The notes below the pieces were generated by a model. That model did not search any database and had not been told where the DNA came from. It saw nothing but the letters and a program-made list of their open reading frames with translations. Shown here in pieces: positions 52,801 to 63,795 of a stretch of 64,000 nt of DNA. The translations under genes and the position numbers were made by a program. The DNA comes from Calycina herbarum. Taxonomy: Eukaryota; Ascomycota; Leotiomycetes; Helotiales; Pezizellaceae. The DNA is taken from NCBI GenBank assembly GCA_001414485.1, contig LLEY01000056.1, forward strand, positions 186,001 to 250,000. The letters are read 5' to 3'. Each line of letters starts with the position of its first letter. The first letter of the stretch is position 1.

Positions 52801-55203
52801 GAGACGAGTATTCTCAGTGCTTGATGAGCCCATTTACGACCACAGTGTGGACGACGGAAAGAAGATTGAGCCAGTGATGTACTGCCCTGTTGTGCCAATG
52901 GTTCTTATCAATGGTGCTGATGGAATTGGTACTGGTTGGAGTACGACAATTCCCAATTTCAGCCCAGTTGATATTGTCAACAACCTTAAGCGCCGTATGG
53001 GTCGTCTCGATGGATCTGATGGAGAGGAGAAACCATTTGAGACAATGAATCCATGGTTCCGTGGATGGAAAGGCATCCCTGAGGAAATTGCTCCTGGCAA
53101 ATATGCCTTCAATGGTCTTATCAAAGAAACTGGGGATGCAGAGGTTGAAATCACTGAGTTACCTATCCGCATCTGGACAGACGATTTCAAGGGCAAACTT
53201 GAAGATATCATCAAAGGAGAAAAGGTTCCATCTTTCATCAAGGACTACAAAGAATACAACGATCATAGAAGTGTCCACTTTATTATACAAATGGATGAAA
53301 AGAACATGAAGGGTGTTATGGCTGACGGCCTTCAGGAGAGGTTCAAGTTGAACAGGACAATCAACACCACCAATCTCGTTGCTTTCGATACACGTGGCCA
53401 GATTCGCAAGTATGAGAAGGTTGAAGAGATCCTTGAAGAGTACTATGTTTATCGCCTGGATATGTATACAAAACGCAAGGTAGATTCATTTCCCAGTATC
53501 ACCTTATGTGGCATTTGCTAATCATGTGCAGATTTATTGGCTTGCAAAAATCAACACTGAATACCGAAAACTCAAGAACCAGGCCAGATTTGTCATGGAG
53601 ATCATTGAGAACAAACTTGTTGTATCGAAGAAGAGGAAGCCCGTTCTCGTTGCCGAGTTGAGACAGCGTAAATACGAAGCCTTTTCCAATAAAAAAGACG
53701 CTCAGCAAGCCGGCGAGACTGACGATACTGTTGAAAATGAGGACGACCCAGCTAGCGAAGATGAGGGTGCAAGAGACTTCGATTATCTTCTTGGGGTATG
53801 TCGAATCGAAATTAGGTTGTTTTGTGTTTGATGTTAACATTCTGCAGATGCCCATTTGGTCTCTTACCCAAGAACGTGTCGACAAATTAAAGGCTCAGAT
53901 GGTTAGCAAGAAAGAGGAACACGATGTTATGGAGAAGCTAAGCGAGAAGGATCTTTGGTGTCAAGACCTTGACGCTTTTATTAAAGAGTGGGAGACTCAA
54001 CTGAAAGAGGAAGATGACTATCAGAAGTCCATTCGCAATACGAATCGACGAGCCTCCCGAAAGATCGGAGCTGGCAAGAATTTTGGCAAAGCCAAGAAGG
54101 GTGACGACGATTACGCCCCCAAAGCCGCAAAACCAAAGATCGTCACTAAACCTGCCGCCAAGACCCATCAAAGATTTACTGACATGTTTGCCGGCTCAAA
54201 GGCTAAACCCAAACCCAAATCTAGCATGATGGGGTCTGACGGAGCGGATGATGCAGCTGGAGCAGATTCTGGTTTGTCGGATGACGATTTTGAAAATTTG
54301 AAACCTATGAAGCAAGAATCTCGGGCACCCAGTGAACAACCTGCTGCGATCGGTGGGAGAGCCAAACGTGCTGCAGCTGCTGCTCCCAAAAAATGGGTTA
54401 TCGAAGACGACGAGTCAGAAAGCGATGATGATAAGCTTCTTGGAGACGTTGGAGATATGGTCAAAGGCATCGGCGGAGGAAATGCTGCCAATAAAACCAA
54501 TGGACGTGTCTCACTGTTCGCAATGTCTCGACCTGACAGTAGCCATGGAAGATCTACAAGCAACGACTTGCCTAAGATGAAGTCCAAACCCAGCAAGACG
54601 TTTGATTTTTCAGACGAGGATGAGACAAACTACGAAATGCTGGCTAAATCCTCACCTCAGAAGGCACCTCCAGCTCCTAAAGACACTTTGGATATCGATA
54701 GCTTCTTGTCTGTCGACGAAGATGACGACATTATGCCATTGCCAAAGAAGGCTGCCCCTGCGAAAGCTCCGGTTAAAGCTGTTGCGAAGCGTGGCCCAAA
54801 GCCCAAGGTCGCTGCCAAAGCTTCTCCTCCCGCAAAGAAGGCTCCCGAGCCAGAACCTGCTGCCCTCTCTCCACAAGCCAAAGCCTATGCGGCTAAAAAG
54901 TCCAAACTAATGGCCAAGAAGGATGTCTTCAGCGATGAGGATGAGGATGAGGACGTAGTAATGGATGATAATGTTGGAGGAAGTGCTACTGCGGAAGACG
55001 ACTCAGATGAGTCGTTGCCACCTAAGCCAGCGGCAAGAGGCCGCCCTGCCCGTGCTGCTGCAGTTGTTGCCAAGACAAAGACAAAGACCCAACCAATTTA
55101 CCTTGATTCTGACGACGAAGATGAGATGGATGTTGATGATGTTGATGATTCTGCTATTGTGGAGGAAGAGCCTAGCGAGGATGACTTTGATGAGAGCGAA
55201 TAA
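49834..55203 (+). CDS. TOP2: DNA topoisomerase II
   Basis: Five exons (49834-49923, 50020-50703, 50759-53479, 53532-53795, 53848-55203; introns 52-96 bp) give 1704 aa. The enzyme passes one duplex through a double-strand break using ATP. A Lys/Ala/Pro-rich N-terminal tail is followed by the GHKL ATPase (EILVNAADN about residue 214; GGRNGYGAKL about 287), TOPRIM (LILTEGDSAKG about 594-600; MADQDHDG about 671-676), and the winged-helix catalytic tyrosine in AASPRYIFTRLS (about Tyr930). The coiled-coil and C-gate follow. The C-terminal about 450 residues are divergent, alternating acidic Ser/Asp clusters with Lys/Ala/Pro-rich stretches, and end DEDEMDVDDVDDSAIVEEEPS...ESE, typical of nuclear targeting and phosphorylation. 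All catalytic motifs are intact. Confidence 0.96.
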
Positions 55204-55445
55204 GGGTATGGAGTTTATGTTATCTTTTGGCGTTGATACCAGGAAGGATACGAAAATTCGCTTTGGGTGGAACATAATAGCTTTTTGTTGCTGCGGATTA
55301 TGATTCTTCAAACTGTGTTCTTGGTCTTGCGGGGTTATTTTACTGTACGATTATTCATGGTCTGAAGTCAATTGAAACATTTGGTACATGCAATACAAAT
55401 CATGACGTGAAATGATACAGATGAGAGTTGTTCGTGCATGCTAGT

Positions 55446-57241
55446 CTATCCCATCCCGCCTTCTGATGCCTTTTTATCAATATCAAGTTTAAATCCACCC
55501 ACGCAACCTCTTTGAAATAACCCCTCTGGATCGTACTTTTTGCTAACTTCCTTCAGAAACTGCCAATTATCCTCCCCATAGCTCTCAAATGGCTTCTGCC
55601 ATTCGTTGCAATAATTCAAGTACCGAAATTTGTGGCTTGTGTTATTGAATTTTGCGAAAGCTTCAACCTTTTCAAGCGTAAGACGAGTGGTCTGTTTGAC
55701 AAAATCGTCGTCCACCTGATCATCCCAATTAACCGTGAAGCTCACGATTACGAGAGTTTCGGTTGTATCATGTAGACCGAGTGGATTTTCATCACCCTTG
55801 CGAGCCCAGGATGCTAGGAATGGCTGGAGAACGATTGTCCACAGCATACCCTTTGGGTTTGCAGCGCGAAGTGAATTAAAAGCTTCGTAGTATGCTCGAT
55901 GGGCGGCAGTAATTGTTGCGGGATCGTTTTTGATGGTTATACTGCCGAATGTTTGTCTTCTTCCGGGGGGATTAAGTGCGTTGAGTTCGTCTGTTGCGTT
56001 TGTTAAAGTGCGGACTTTGCAGGTACTCCAGTAGCGCCAGAGTGACGAGAAGGGGGTTGCTTTCCAGCATGCTGGCCATTTCTTTGGGTTCTCAGCGAGC
56101 TCGGTCGATACAAGATTTACCGCGAGGACTTGGAGATTGATCTTTGGAATATAGGAGAAGGAAGTGAGGGGACCAGCACCGTGCTCAAAACTATCATTTT
56201 CCATCTTTCCAACGGTTTCGTGAAAGGCTGCGAGGATCTTGGCGGCTTGGAAAGCTGGATAGTATAGAAATCCACTCCAGATTTTGCCACATTGGAAGCT
56301 TTTGAGGGTGAAACTGGTCACGATTCCGAAATTGTTAGAACCGCCCTTGAGAGCTTTCCAAAGATCGTGGTTCTTGTTTTTAGAAGCGGTGGTGATGGAT
56401 CCATCAGCGAGGATAATCTCATAACTGATCACGTTGGAGCAGACCAAACCGAAGCATGGAGTGAAGAAGGAGATACCACCTGTTGAAGTTCGTGTCAGCT
56501 ATCGATCAAGTGAGTAGGAGAAGACAAGTGAATCGTTTCAGCAAGAGATATTCACAAGACCATTTGAAGTAAAAAGTTGTGAAACTGAAAGAGGTATTGA
56601 ACCATAAAGAAAGAAGTCTCACCCCCTAAAGTCAGGCCGCCAACTCCCACAGCTGCGTTTCTTCCCCCAGCAACAGCAAGTCCCCTTTCATCCAGAACTT
56701 TGGAAACATCCATCCACTTAGCACCTCCACCAACAACTACGCTCTTCCCATCTTCGGATGGCGTTACACTATTCAAGTGTCTGAGATCAACTACAGCACC
56801 CTCTTTAATACTGGCGGCGCCCGGGATTGGAGAATGGCCTCCTCCTCGAACAGCAAAAACCCCGACACAGGTTTTTCGACCAGCGTCCTCATTCTTTTCT
56901 CGCTCATCATACTTTTGTTTGAAAAGTCCAACAGCTATGCTTAATTCTTGTACCGTACGTGGTCGAACAATGCACGCCGGAATAACTTCACATTCCTGTT
57001 GAGCCCAATATGCATTCAAGCCCTGTTTGAAGACTTCAGCCTCCTGAGGGAGAATGACACTATCGGGAAGTGCCACGACAAGCTTTTTGGCTAGGATTGA
57101 AGGCTCTGATAAAGTGAGATTCATCTCCAGTTCTGACGCTGCTTTTTGAAATCGCACAATTTGGAGTCGGTGGAGAAAAATTGAGGAAATGGCGAGGAAA
57201 ACAACGGTTATGATACAGAGGGAGACTAATTCAGACGCCAT
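55446..57241 (-). CDS. FAD-linked oxidase (PCMH / berberine-bridge-enzyme-like)
   Basis: Two exons on the minus strand (57241-56623 and 56479-55446; intron 143 bp) give 550 aa. Residues about 5-25 form a hydrophobic signal anchor or signal peptide. The FAD-binding PCMH domain shows PACIVRPRTVQELSIAV, VRGGGHSPIPGAAS (His136 in the position used for covalent FAD linkage in this family), VVGGGAKWMDVSKVLDERG, and across the splice TLGGGISFF followed by GGSNNFGIVTSF. The C-terminal BBE-type motif appears as FRYLNYC, then WQFLKEVSKKYDPEGLFQRG. Such flavoenzymes oxidise sugars, alcohols or secondary-metabolite intermediates; the substrate is unknown. The gene converges on TOP2 with 242 bp between stops. 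Confidence 0.9.
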
Positions 57242-58526
57242 AATCTCGTATGGTCTTCATGAGCAGAAAGTTATCAAGTTGTTGATGCGAGGATGGCGGG
57301 AGTTGAGCGGGACGTACGTAGCCCCCACGATGGTTGGTTCGGCTAGTGGAGTGACCAGTGATAAGTTGCATATAACTGTACAGGGTAGGTGCGGCGCAGC
57401 ATGGTGCAAGGATGATGGCTCTACGTATAATTGTATGAGAAAAAAGACGCAGATTTGAGGTACACCAGCTTCTACCTCAATACAACCACAACCACCAGTT
57501 GAAAAGTTGTAAGACTTGAGACACTTCTTCAAGACGGTTCTAGGGATCGATTAGAATTTTTGTTGTATTTTCGTGACTTTCTTTGAGAGGTTTTGTAGGG
57601 TGGCCTGTGCCTCAAATCGGCGTCTTTTTTCTCATACGTAGAGGATGGGAATGTGCCTCGTATCAGCACAACTGCTCTCATGCGGGACGACAGAAAATGG
57701 GCAAGGGCTTGTTGGGGAGACTGGCATGTCCAAGTCTCGATTTACACATCCAAGTTATGACTTTCCGTTTTGGGGATCAATTCGTGGTGCTTGGTAAGTG
57801 ATCTTATCTTATTTGATATACTCATTCATGTTTGGGCTTGGAAGACTTCCAATATCCATATTCGCTTGGTAAACCGTTTGCTTTCGACAGCTAAATTTCA
57901 CTGTTAAATCAGTCCTCCTGCTAACGGAGTCTCAACAGCTCCGCTCGTTTCTATGTCTCCGCTATAATGAAAATGATTCTCTCTCATATTATAGTAGACT
58001 ATGAATTCAAACTTAAAAATCCTGCGTATAAGCCGGTTTTCTTGTTTGGCAAGACAAGGTTACCAAGCCCATTCATGTCAATTATAATAAGAAAGACGCC
58101 TGTTACTAGTTGAGTTGGAAAATCACAAGGTTTTAATAGCTTGAGTGGAAATGGAGGGAAGGGAATGGTGCATAAATGAAATTTAATCTGAAGGGAAACT
58201 GCGATCTTGGGACTTTTCATTGTGTCAATTCTTTATCTAGTGGGTTCTTTCTTGTTGGGAGAAAAGACCGTAGACGAAGAGATCTTCTGATTTGAGAGTT
58301 CTCCAAGGGATTTTGGAAGACGTGAAGGGTTCCTGTTAGCAAGGTTCATTTTGTTGTTATATTCACAGAATGAAAAAAATAATATTTCTTTCCTGCCATA
58401 CATACGAGTAATTCATAGACCTGCAAGTAATTTGATCTCTTGACATAGGCCCAAAACACCAGAGTAACGATATATGAGTCATTTGAAATTTAGATTCATT
58501 TGTAGCACAGTTCAGACTACCAGAGT
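57242..58526. other. Intergenic with an inverted-repeat element
   Basis: Promoter of the FAD oxidase at the left, inverted repeat 57419-57642, then AT-rich sequence with nothing recognised. Confidence 0.55.
57419..57642. mobile_element. Inverted-repeat (MITE-like) element, about 224 bp
   Basis: Left arm 57419-57464 and right arm 57606-57642 are inverted copies: CTCTACGTAT, GAGAAAAAAGACGC, one mismatch, GATTTGAGG, one mismatch, ACA. The left arm carries an 8-base insertion (AATTGTAT) relative to the right. Interior is non-coding. Confidence 0.6.
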
Positions 58527-59865
58527 CTAATCACGCCACTCCTTCATCTCCCTCTGGGCTTTCGCCTTTTCCTATTCTCCAGCTTCCCTATCCCCAGGCC
58601 ACCCAGCGCCCTTCAGGATCTGCATCCTCTTCTCGTTAGCGCACTCCCCCCATCAGGAATACCAGCACACTGGATAACCCCTCCCCTTACAAGAACCTCC
58701 AACTTAGGCATCCAACAACATTCTCGAAACTGATCCAGCTGGTATCAATCATGATGTCGTATCCTTCGCTTTCGCAATTGGTGAGGGAAATGAAGTTTGA
58801 CAGGATTTCTTGGTTTTCTCCTTCAATTTCCTCCTCGTCCTCATTTCCTTTCTCTTTGCTCTTTTCGTTTTCCGAGGCAAGAAATTCAAGCATTCGTTTA
58901 TCGATGGAAGATATCGGCATAGTCACATCCGTCAGACGTGGTCCAGGTGATTGCTTGAAATAAGGTATGTGGTGTAGCAATTCTATCACAGTATCTTTAT
59001 TTTTGAGGGGCGCAAGTGCTCCCTGGGTGATTTGGGGCCAGCCGGTTGGTGGTGGGTGGGCTAGTTCCCCGACGAGGTCGGGTTGCATGTTATTTATGAA
59101 ATGGTAATATGAGGTGATGGCGGCGACTGTTGCATCATGGGAGTAGGTTTCTGGTTATGGGGATTCTGACATTGTGCTCTTGTTGACTCCCAAAAAGTGT
59201 TCTGTGGTTTATGAAAAGAAGGAAGTTAACAGAGATGAATTCGTTTGGTGTTTCAGAAGCTTGCTGAATCTACAAATTGGGCATAGTTCTTTTGGTATTT
59301 ACGTCAATACCATGCCATTCCTTTGCTTACCTTCCCAACTCTGACATACGTAAGAGAAGTGGGCATTACGATGTGAGCATCTATTTTCACTTCAATTATA
59401 TAAATTTTCAAAAAGTTAAGCACTCACTCAATTCCTTCGAAAGTAGCCTCAATTAGAATAAAATTATAATCTCTATCGTTCGCTAAGCGGACGCACGAAA
59501 TGCGGTTATGATTTTCTACAGGTCTTCCGAGGCTTTGGACAAAAGTTTCCCAGCCACAAACTATCCTTCGAAGTATACTGTCAGGAGAGGGAATGAGAAC
59601 CTCAAATTCAAGAAGAAATGAAAGATCGGGAGGAGTATAGCGGAGGAGAAGAGCTCAAGAATGAACTTTATTGGGATGCCCTTTGGGGCCTTTGAGCACT
59701 CGGGGGAAGATGTGCTTTAGTGGAGGGTTAGAATATAAGGAAGTGAGTGGGAAAGTGACGACGAGATCACCGGAGATGGAAGTGAGGAGGGGGATGGATG
59801 ATGAAGATGGAAGATATACGATCTCTGACGGAGAGTATACGGCAGAAATCTCAACACTCTACAAT
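58527..59865 (-). pseudogene. Hypothetical fungal gene inactivated by nonsense transitions
   Basis: Coherent coding sequence on the minus strand over several exons: 59865 down to about 59430 (LYSNPPLKHIFPRVLKGPKG, then VENHNRISCVRLANDRDYNF, FILIEATFEGIE), a small exon near 59375, then from about 59205 (HFLGVNKSTMSESP) through MQPDLVGELAHPPPTGWPQI and MIDTSWISFENV, to GAGWPGDREAGE and MKEWRD at the TAG 58529-58527. It is interrupted by TGA at 59657-59655 (CGA expected), TAA at 59157-59155 (CAA fits), a frameshift between about 58640 and 58710, and TAG at 58574-58572 (TGG or CAG). The nonsense changes can each be a single transition. I do not recognise the family; the true 5' end may lie further right. 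Confidence 0.65.
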
Positions 59866-60052
59866 GTGTAGCAATATAGATTTTAATTAGTTAGTAATTT
59901 TAAGAGTAGTCAAACTTTCAAAAAATTCAGCCGCACCCTTGGTAAAATTTACTTCAGAAACACTCTATGATCTTTAGAAGTATAAAGAAACTAAAAAGAC
60001 ATGATGATAATTGAGTAAACTCTATGTTAAATAAGTGATATACAAGAATTCA

Positions 60053-60452
60053 TTACTTCAAGACTCTCAAGAAAACTTCAACGCCACATCTATTCAAAAT
60101 TTAGGTAAGAAAGGCGAAACTTCGCTTACTTTATCATTTCTTCACACCATTCCACAAGCCGGAACCACACAATAAACTCAATCCAACAACTAGTCCGGTC
60201 CATTCTTGTCGTAAACATCACCCAAAAGATCGTCGCTACAGAAAATTCCATTCCCCCGTAAACATGCTTTTGGAAGCCATCTTCTTGGTTGACAAGGTTC
60301 AATCGATTGACTTCTTCAGAATCATTAACAAATTCCGGCTCCAGTTCATAGCAAGCAATTGAAATGGTTCTAGGGTTTGGACATTCTGGAACAATGAATG
60401 AGGCCGAAGAAGTTGCACTGAAGGCCCACGAGATCTGGCTTTGTTCGGTGTA
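60053..60452 (-). pseudogene. Coding-like fragment, unknown family
   Basis: On the minus strand a frame open from 60452 to 60130 reads smoothly (CPNPRTISIACYELEPEF, FQKHVYGGMEFSVATIFW, WIEFIVWFRLVEWCEEMIK) and joins through a 40-bp intron (60129-60090) to a short last exon ending in TAA at 60055-60053. It is preceded by an in-frame TGA and has no start codon in frame. No domain recognised. It may be the 3' end of a degraded gene. Confidence 0.35.
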
Positions 60453-60784
60453 TCATTAAATGGCACTGAAGTTTTGCTTTGCGACTGTAGACATCAATGA
60501 CGCTGAGGAGTAAAGAGAGGGCGACTGAAAATTGCGTGGTGTTTGGTGGGCTTGGAGAAGAGTGAAATTTATAAAATACTGGGATATTTGAATAAGACAA
60601 AGTCAGAAAACAGAAGATAAGAAGATGAAGCTGATTTGATACTGAGGCTGCAAACCATTCAAGTACTTATATATTCTTAAATTACTGAGTCCACACGGGG
60701 CTCAGACACTATCCCCTGGCAGCTGTTTTGTACTGTGGTGCACTTATCAGACAACTACTAAACACAAGACTAAAATATGCGCCA
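60453..60784. other. Intergenic between coding debris and ABC fragment
   Basis: No supported gene; a 76-codon minus-strand frame (60600-60370) overlaps the fragment above in a different phase. Confidence 0.4.
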
Positions 60785-61531
60785 ATGCAGCTGGTAACTC
60801 CAGACTCCTTTTCGACCATGACTGCAGATTTTCCTAGTAGTGAAGTACTTCGTGGACTCGACATCTCCATTCAACCAGGAACATTCTGTGCCTTGGTCGG
60901 TCCCAGTGGAGCTGGAAAGTCAACTATTATCTCGTTAGTTGAGAGGTTTTACTCTCCAGCTTCTGGATCAGTAGAATTAGATGGTGTTGACACATCCAAG
61001 ATTGACTCTGTCGCTTTCCGAGACGATATCGAACTCGTCCCACAGAAAAGTGCTCTCTTTGACGGCACTGTTCATTTCAACCTCGTCCTCGGAGCACGAC
61101 CTGGGTCGGATCCAAGCATTGAAGAAATCCAAGCAGCTTGTCGACTGGCCAATATACATGACACAATCATGGCATTACCAGAAGGTTACCAGACTTCATG
61201 TGGTTCTAACGGAGATCAATTCTCTGGTGGCCAAATGCAACGACTCTCCATTGCTCGAGCACTACTACGCAACCCACGCCTATTGCTCTTAGATGAATCA
61301 ACAAGTGCTTTAGATGCTGAATCAGAGAGACTCTTTGAGGAAGCGTTGGAAAAGATTGCGAAGGGGGTTACAGTCATTGCTATTGCTCATCGTCTGCACA
61401 CTATCCGAAGAGCAGATTGTATTTTTGTGATTGAGGATGGAGTTTGCGTTAATCGTGGAACACACGATGAACTCGTTAAGAGCAACGCAACCTATAGGGA
61501 TAATGCGTTACATCAAACTCTGGATCAGTGA
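60785..61531 (+). pseudogene. ABCB-type transporter reduced to one nucleotide-binding domain
   Basis: A 248-codon frame from ATG 60785 (open from about 60728 without ATG) encodes one complete ABC ATPase domain: VLRGLDISIQPG, Walker A GPSGAGKST, Q-loop VPQKSALFDG, signature QFSGGQMQR, Walker B LLLLDESTSALD, H-loop IAIAHRL. The frame ends 22 residues after NRGTHDELVKS. This is the C-terminal domain of a multidrug/ABCB-type exporter; a functional one needs two membrane domains and two such domains (about 1300 aa). No membrane segment is found upstream. It is most likely a 5'-truncated relic with an intact frame. ABCB transporters are frequent neighbours of fungal siderophore genes, which fits the next gene. 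Confidence 0.75.
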
Positions 61532-61934
61532 GTAAAGAGTTGGGATTATGATGCATGGAGTTGGGTGGCTTGATTTAAAAATAAATGTCTTATTGAAGGA
61601 TTCCATTGGCAGTTTGATAGTAGACTGTATGATATAGAAAGAGTAAATATGGCGAGAGATAGATACCTTATTTGATTCAAAAGTAAACAATACATCCACC
61701 CACCTGACACCTCACGTGAATGACACCGTATTCCCTGGGTTTGTCGGTTTGTACATACAATTCCGCTTGAGTCTTCCCTCAATTCGACATGTATTTATCT
61801 CCGATATCGGAAGTAAATATCCATCACAATACCCAAAACCACACCACAAAAACGATTCATTCCATGGGCCACCCCTGAAACCTGACTACTGCAATGCAAC
61901 ACCCCTCAAAGTGGATAAATCTCTCAATCTCGAG

Positions 61935-61943
61935 ATCTGATAA
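61935..61943 (+). promoter_or_regulatory. ATCTGATAA, iron-responsive GATA (SreA-type) motif
   Basis: Perfect match to ATCWGATAA, the extended site of fungal iron repressors SreA/Sre1, 987 bp upstream of the SidA-like start codon. Function is inferred from the motif only. Confidence 0.5.
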
Positions 61944-62296
61944 GATGAGAAATTTTCACGCCAAAAGGAACTGGAGCTCCCCAAATCTGCAAGCCTTTTG
62001 TGGAGCAATGTATCCACGAATGATGTTTTTTCAAGTATCCATTTTAAGGGTGAGGGCCGATGCCCAGGCTTGGTCGGCAAAATTCAAGGGAGTGGGATGG
62101 GCGAGGAAAGCGGCAGTGATAAATACAGAGTACGGAGTGCCAATAAGCTTTGAAGATAATATTAAGCAATACTGAATTAGAGGTAATTAAATTTCATAGC
62201 CTAGGCTTACAGACTCAATACAAAAATGGCTCGAGATCAAGACACCGCCTACAACTTCCAATTTCATCGCCGCCTTTTCCTCGTTTTTAATCGCGG

Positions 62297-62305
62297 ATCA
62301 GATAA
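62297..62305 (+). promoter_or_regulatory. ATCAGATAA, iron-responsive GATA (SreA-type) motif
   Basis: Second perfect ATCWGATAA, 625 bp upstream of the SidA-like start codon, followed by GATCGATAA. Two exact 9-base matches in one promoter is unlikely by chance and agrees with the gene's family. Confidence 0.55.
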
Positions 62306-62929
62306 GATCGATAACCCTTGGCAGCGCCCCATGACCCCACTGAGGAGAGAATAAAATTACGTCGACCTTCCACAGTGGGGGAAGATATACCGGAGGGGGT
62401 CAGGTTCCTTTTACATCTGGCTTTTCGCAAAAAATCGGCACACAGTCACACAGTCACACACCACGGCCACCTCCTGCAAGCCGATGACACTATTACCCGA
62501 CGACAAACCTTAACTGGCAAGCACCCAGCGTGAGACTGGTTCGCGGGTGACACGGTGTGTGACAACTGGTCGCCAATTGAGGGACTCCAATCTAGAAGGA
62601 GACGAGAACTCATGGATGGCTTGCTCTGTACCTGGACCCCTCAAGGTAGGCCAAGGTAGGGTTGGAATGGACTCTTTGGCGGCCTCCCCAATCGGACGAA
62701 CCCCCATTTCGTCATTTGTCCTGACCGCCGAGATTGGGAATCCAATGACTGCTGAGGCCAGCAAGAAGCCATTGACCTCAGAGACCGAAGCTTCGTTTGC
62801 CCAAAACCCTTCAGCATACACACTACCAGCCGTCTCTTTCCAAAACCTTGCAATTCGATCGGCACAATACACAACACCAACAGCAGAGTCAAAGATACCA
62901 ACTAGAAGTACTTTACAAAAACCGAGAAA

Positions 62930-63795
62930 ATGGAGCAAATTTCGAGCACGTCTCAAGCAGCGCCAGCGCCCTCCAAAAAAGTACAATCCCCTTCCTCACA
63001 AGTTCTCGACCTCGTCTGTGTTGGATTCGGAACCAACAGTCTAGCTCTTGCTACTGCGATTAAGGATAACAATTCTTCATCCAGTGTGCTTTTCCTAGAA
63101 CAGAACTCCGGCTTCAGCGCAAGGAGTGCCTCCTCCTCAAAGAATATGGATATTTCTTTCATGCATGATCTTGCAACACTTCGCGATCCAACTTCAGAAT
63201 TCACATTTTTAAGCTATTCGCAACAACAGGGAAAGATGGACCAATTCCTTGAAGCTTCGAGTGAGGGCTTGTCCGGACCACTGAGAAGTGATTTCGAGTC
63301 GTATCTTGGTTGGGCGGCAGAGAAGTGTTCGGATTTGGTGACATATGGGCAGCAGGTAATTGGTGTTGAGTCCATTTCATCTACCAGATGGGCGATTCAA
63401 ACGATGTGTGCGAAGACCGGAGAGACTCAGATTTTGGTTGCAAAGAACGTAGTTTTCGGAAATGAAGAGCAAGCTAGAATAGCTGAGCAATCGTAAGTCA
63501 TATTTCTCTTGGATAGAAAGTGAGAGATTAATTGGGAGTAGGAACGAAAGCTCCGTCACTGGTCAGAGCGAGGCAATGCAGATGCTTCAAGTTACAGAAG
63601 CAGCGAAGCAGTTGTGCAGCACCAAGACTCGGGATGTAAGTTATTAAAAAGCCTACCATTAAGAACCTAACATCTAACAAAACATTTTAACAGTCCTTCG
63701 ATTCTCGTTTCGCAACATTGTGTATTCACACTGTCGACATCCACAACCTCGTATTCTCGGATGCCGAGCCACTCTTCATAAGAGCAATGCTATAA
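62930..63795 (+). CDS. Half-length ornithine N5-monooxygenase-like protein (SidA-related)
   Basis: Three exons (62930-63492, 63542-63635, 63694-63795; introns 49 and 58 bp) give 252 aa, about half of SidA. SidA hydroxylates ornithine with FAD and NADPH as the first step of hydroxamate siderophore synthesis. The FAD-binding start is recognisable (LDLVCVGFGTNSLALATAI, residues about 26-44) but GxGP is GFGT. MDISFMHDLATLRDPTSEF and FTFLSYSQQQGKMDQFL match the most conserved SidA block, and DFESYLGWAAEKCSDLVTYG follows. Exon 2 keeps only a remnant of the NADPH motif (VTGQSEAMQML versus GGGQSAAE). The substrate-binding C-terminal part is absent. Splice sites and frame are intact, so it may be expressed, but normal hydroxylation looks unlikely. 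Two iron-GATA motifs lie upstream. Confidence 0.75.

Larger units (their letters stand above)
61532..62929. promoter_or_regulatory. 1.4-kb upstream region of the SidA-like gene with iron-GATA motifs
   Basis: No supported gene. Two ATCWGATAA motifs (61935-61943, 62297-62305) are described separately. A short direct repeat CACAGTCACA occurs near 62441-62458. Confidence 0.55.

Noticed and set aside
57189..57458. 89-codon plus-strand frame
   Set aside because: Overlaps antisense the start of the FAD oxidase and one arm of the inverted repeat; no independent support.
62547..63044. 165-codon plus-strand frame overlapping the SidA-like start
   Set aside because: Different phase from the supported gene, no domain, and the overlap is with a well-supported first exon.
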